Origin: a virus
Length of the DNA: 39,529 nt
Virus record (IMG/VR): IMGVR_UViG_3300042327_001884
Location: 1 to 39,529 of that record
Strand: one strand, 5' to 3'
The position numbers and the translations under genes are program-made. Under the pieces are notes generated by a model. The model was not told the DNA's origin. It saw nothing but the letters and a program-made list of their open reading frames with translations, and did not search any database. Positions 38,837 through 39,529 of this stretch are shown here, piece after piece. Positions within the stretch are counted from its first letter, which is position 1, and every line of letters starts with the position of its first letter.

Positions 38837-39019
38837 ATGGCTGAGAAATTTGAGTACCTCGATGTATCGGATCGCAATCTAAATATCCGAATGTACAAAG
38901 CGACAGACAAGCTAATTGTAGAAATTCATAACGAAGGTACTCTTCTCTCTCTCTCTTTCAACGAGCATAAAGATTTTTTCGAAAGTTACTTCTTCAATCT
39001 AGCAAAAGAGGTGAAATAA
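38837..39019 (+). CDS. Small hypothetical protein, paralogue of the next gene
   Basis: This 60-aa protein starts at ATG 38837, close after the preceding stop, with GAGGTG about 15 bases upstream. The core 'LNIRMYKATDKLIVEIHNEG' and 'FNEHKDFFESYFFNLAKEV' aligns with the following gene's 'IEVRCYNADFGIVVEVEQSD' and 'FDNEEQFKKYVFELASVF'. It is probably a beta-hairpin plus helix fold. The function is unknown. Confidence 0.55.
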   Translation: MAEKFEYLDVSDRNLNIRMYKATDKLIVEIHNEGTLLSLSFNEHKDFFESYFFNLAKEVK

Positions 39020-39021
39020 GA

Positions 39022-39231
39022 ATGCCAACAACAACACAAATCAGTTTTAACGAACACACTTTATCAGACAAAGAAATCGAAGTCAGATGCTACAACGCAG
39101 ACTTTGGAATCGTAGTTGAAGTCGAGCAATCCGACAGCTTACTCTATATGACTTTTGACAACGAAGAGCAATTCAAGAAATACGTATTTGAACTAGCATC
39201 TGTATTCGGAAAGGTAGTGTCCCATGGGTAA
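39022..39231 (+). CDS. Small hypothetical protein, paralogue of the preceding gene
   Basis: This 69-aa protein starts at ATG 39022 behind GAGGTG. It keeps the same fold outline as the upstream gene, with an extended N-terminus (MPTTTQISFNEHTLSDKEIE). It ends 8 bases inside the annealing-type gene. Tandem duplication is the simplest origin. The role is unknown. Confidence 0.55.
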   Translation: MPTTTQISFNEHTLSDKEIEVRCYNADFGIVVEVEQSDSLLYMTFDNEEQFKKYVFELASVFGKVVSHG

Positions 39232-39529
39232 AGAGAACGCATTGCAAGATTACATCACAGTAAACGAAAGAATCATGATGTTTTACGAAGCACATCCGCA
39301 AGGTCGCATCATCACGGAAATCGTATCGCTCGAGGATGGAACAGTCATCATGAAAGCATCGACATTTCGCTCACTAGATGAAAAAGAACCTTCCTCCACA
39401 GGGTTCGCCTATGAAAAAGAAGGTTCTAGTTTCATCAACAAAACTTCTTACATTGAGAATTGCGAGACATCAGCCACAGGCAGAGCCATCGCAAACTTGG
39501 GAATCGCCATTCGCAAGTCAATCGCAAGT
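39224..39529 (+). CDS. Candidate single-strand annealing/recombination protein, N-terminal part (gene split by the window ends)
   Basis: These 102 codons run off the right edge with no stop and continue in frame at base 1. The whole product is about 176 aa once the repeated end is counted once. The ATG overlaps the end of the preceding 69-aa gene. The segment near residues 78-92 (IENCETSATGRAIAN) resembles the 'ENAETSAIGRAL' signature of Erf/Sak-type phage ssDNA-annealing proteins. The very next gene is an SSB, which is the usual partner of such proteins. The motif and the context are what I see. The annealing function is inferred, and the protein is shorter than typical Erf. It could be another replication-associated protein that shares the motif. 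Confidence 0.6.
   Translation, partial: MGKENALQDYITVNERIMMFYEAHPQGRIITEIVSLEDGTVIMKASTFRSLDEKEPSSTGFAYEKEGSSFINKTSYIENCETSATGRAIANLGIAIRKSIAS

Noticed and set aside
1-39529. Integrated prophage with bacterial flanks
   Set aside because: The ends overlap and share one gene, no bacterial housekeeping gene is present, and the attP candidate is uninterrupted.
1-39529. tRNA genes
   Set aside because: I scanned the gaps for cloverleaf-like segments and found no convincing one. A dedicated tRNA search could still find a missed case.

Overview
The window is the complete or nearly complete genome of a temperate, short-tailed (podovirus-like) phage of a low-GC Gram-positive (Firmicutes) host, linearised inside a gene. 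The last 19 bases repeat the bases at 6-24, and the reading frame leaving the right end continues in frame at the left end, so the molecule is circular or circularly permuted. A Gram-positive host is inferred from strong GGAGG-type ribosome binding sites, frequent TTG/GTG starts, DnaD-type and DnaC/DnaI-type replication proteins, and a sortase-anchored (LPDTG) surface protein. I see no tape-measure, tail-tube or sheath gene. The portal, scaffold, coat, adaptor, beta-rich tail proteins and a giant ejection-type protein together suggest a podovirus.

Layout. (1) 35.7-38.2 kb is the lysogeny module: a large serine integrase with a quasi-palindromic attP candidate just upstream, then a repressor and a divergent Cro-like gene with shared TGTAAA-N5-TTTACA operators. 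(2) 38.2 kb through the right end and on to 5.2 kb is the early/replication operon on the + strand: small genes, a candidate annealing protein split by the window ends, SSB, an HNH protein, a DnaD-like initiator with an internal origin candidate, a DnaC-like loader, RusA and an ArpU-like late regulator. No DNA polymerase is present, so host polymerase is presumably used. (3) 5.2-6.4 kb is a + strand cargo segment: a YefM/YoeB-type toxin-antitoxin pair between copies of a 17-bp terminator repeat, a secreted 100-aa protein and a small membrane protein. (4) 6.5-29.2 kb is the late operon on the - strand, read from right to left: TerL, portal, scaffold, coat, two decoration-like paralogues, tail/adsorption proteins, a 461-aa and a 2085-aa internal-type protein, TerS, a lipoprotein, a holin candidate and an M23 endolysin. 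An IS200/IS605 element carrying tnpA and tnpB sits between two structural genes in the opposite orientation. (5) 29.2-32.5 kb is a + strand accessory block of small genes, including a protease-less ArdC-type protein, with hairpin leaders whose stems covary. (6) 32.5-35.5 kb holds the LPDTG surface protein, a small serine recombinase with nearby repeats, and a three-gene cassette under a near-consensus promoter that ends in an excisionase-like protein.

How it works together. The switch chooses between integration (serine integrase at attP) and the early operon. The initiator and loader bring the host helicase to the phage origin. The ArpU-like protein at the end of the early operon probably switches on the late operon that starts near TerL. 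In the lysogen, the surface protein, secreted protein and toxin-antitoxin pair are candidate lysogenic-conversion genes. No tRNA, rRNA or CRISPR array was seen.
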